From assembly GCA_007124575.1 (NCBI GenBank), contig SLEW01000318.1, forward strand, positions 1 to 16,030: a stretch of 16,030 nt of DNA, written 5' to 3'. The notes under the pieces were generated by a model that searched no databases, was not told the origin of the DNA, and saw nothing but the letters and a program-made list of their open reading frames with translations. Source of the DNA: Bacteroidales bacterium (GTDB lineage: Bacteria; Bacteroidota; Bacteroidia; Bacteroidales; UBA7960). Positions within the stretch are counted from its first letter, which is position 1; every line of letters starts with the position of its first letter. The position numbers were made by a program, and so were the translations under genes. Below, piece by piece: positions 15,360 through 16,030 of this stretch.

Positions 15360-15467
15360 TGTTTTTTGCAGAGTTACCGGTTGATCCTTTAAAAAAACAG
15401 AAGTTTTGCCATAATGTTCAAAATAATTTTTTAGTTTTATACATTGTGCATGATAGAAGAAAATGAT

Positions 15468-15494
15468 TTTGAATAACTATTTTGTTTATGTTTG
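15468..15494 (+). promoter_or_regulatory. Candidate promoter for the TPR gene
   Basis: TTTG (15468-15471), 15 nt, TATGTTTG (15487-15494). The -7 box is an exact TAnnTTTG; the spacer is shorter than the usual 17-23. The RNA start would be about 23 nt before the ATG at 15522. This half of the divergent gap is strongly AT-rich. Confidence 0.35.
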
Positions 15495-15521
15495 ACATTT
15501 GAAATAAAGATAGCTTATATA

Positions 15522-16030
15522 ATGCGATATATATACTTCCTTATGTTTTTCATGGTGTCTTCTGCGTTATACGGGCATGACAGAGATAGTCTGCTTTTGC
15601 AAATCGGGCAACTCCCGGCAGAAGATGTGAGGAACATGCATGCGAAGGCTTTGCTGGCGAGTGAATTGTTAACGACCGACCTGGATTCAACAGGGCTGTT
15701 GCTGGAACAAAGCAAATCTCTGGCAGAAATGCACGATCACCCCGTCGAGCAGGCGGCCTGGCTTAGCTTCAGTGGCGCTTACAATTGGTACCGGGGAAAC
15801 CGTGACAGTGCCTTGGTAAATTACCGGATTGTTCATGGCATGGATCATCCGGATATAACCAACCGGCGGGCAGCCGCTGCTGTTAACCTGGCTGCTCTTT
15901 TCCGGGGCAGGATGCAACCCGACAGTACCTTGTATTATTTTCGCCTGGCCCAGGCATTGTTTGCCGAGGTTGGTGACAGTGCAGGAATTGCCCATGCAAA
16001 TTATTCCCTGGCAGATAATTACTACCGGCA
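15522..16030 (+). CDS. Exported TPR-containing protein, N-terminal part (runs off window)
   Basis: An open frame from ATG 15522 reaches the window edge with no stop (169 complete codons). The first 18 residues form a signal peptide (MRYIYFLMFFMVSSALYG|HD). After that the sequence is helical and TPR-like: repeated pairs of helices with small residues at fixed places, e.g. AAWLSFSGAYNWYRGNRDSA (79-98), AAVNLAALFRGRMQPDSTLY and AHANYSLADNYYR. In Bacteroidota, such exported TPR regions commonly precede a membrane helix and a histidine kinase or LuxR-type DNA-binding domain, so a signal-transduction protein is a fair guess, but the C-terminal part is not visible. It is divergent from the TlpA-like operon. 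Coding is supported by unbroken length and codon pattern. Confidence 0.78.
   Translation, partial: MRYIYFLMFFMVSSALYGHDRDSLLLQIGQLPAEDVRNMHAKALLASELLTTDLDSTGLLLEQSKSLAEMHDHPVEQAAWLSFSGAYNWYRGNRDSALVNYRIVHGMDHPDITNRRAAAAVNLAALFRGRMQPDSTLYYFRLAQALFAEVGDSAGIAHANYSLADNYYR

Overview
The window comes from a member of the phylum Bacteroidota. It holds a SusC/SusD outer-membrane pair, a PorE-like TPR/beta-propeller/OmpA protein, and Bacteroidota-type PurM and release factor 1. Candidate promoters fit the Bacteroidota sigma pattern (TTTG, about 19 nt, TAnnTTTG), and most starts lack a strong Shine-Dalgarno. The order cannot be named from sequence alone. No phage, insertion sequence, CRISPR array or rRNA was seen.

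Left part (about 111-5873, all minus strand, read right to left): a TatA/Hcf106-like membrane protein, then a 699-residue periplasmic/outer-membrane OmpA-family protein. The latter is joined by a 1-base stop/start overlap (TAATG) to purM (purine synthesis), followed by prfA (translation termination) and pyrF (UMP synthesis). purM-prfA-pyrF is a tight housekeeping cluster. The envelope gene fused to its front by translational coupling is the odd part.

Middle (6033-12505, plus strand): a major facilitator with SLC45/GPH-like features, then a 326-bp gap with a good promoter and a 7-bp perfect inverted repeat, then susC and susD. Together they look like a glycan or oligosaccharide uptake unit: SusD captures at the cell surface, SusC imports across the outer membrane with TonB energy, and the MFS protein moves the product across the inner membrane. 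No glycoside hydrolase, SusE/F or regulator lies beside them, so the substrate is unknown.

Right part (12544-16030): a bidirectional hairpin terminator separates susD from a minus-strand tRNA-Pro(GGG), which has an exact TTTG-N19-TATTTTTG promoter. Next on the minus strand come a PduO-type cob(I)alamin adenosyltransferase, a LolD/MacB-type ABC ATPase without a permease, an exported peroxiredoxin-like protein and an exported TlpA/ResA-type thioredoxin. A divergent plus-strand TPR protein with a signal peptide runs off the window end.

I did not find a clear new defence or biosynthetic system. The best leads are the enzyme-free MFS-SusC-SusD unit with its candidate operator, the PorE-like/PurM coupling, a possibly leaderless adenosyltransferase, and a short repeat/hairpin cluster next to the adenosyltransferase stop codon.
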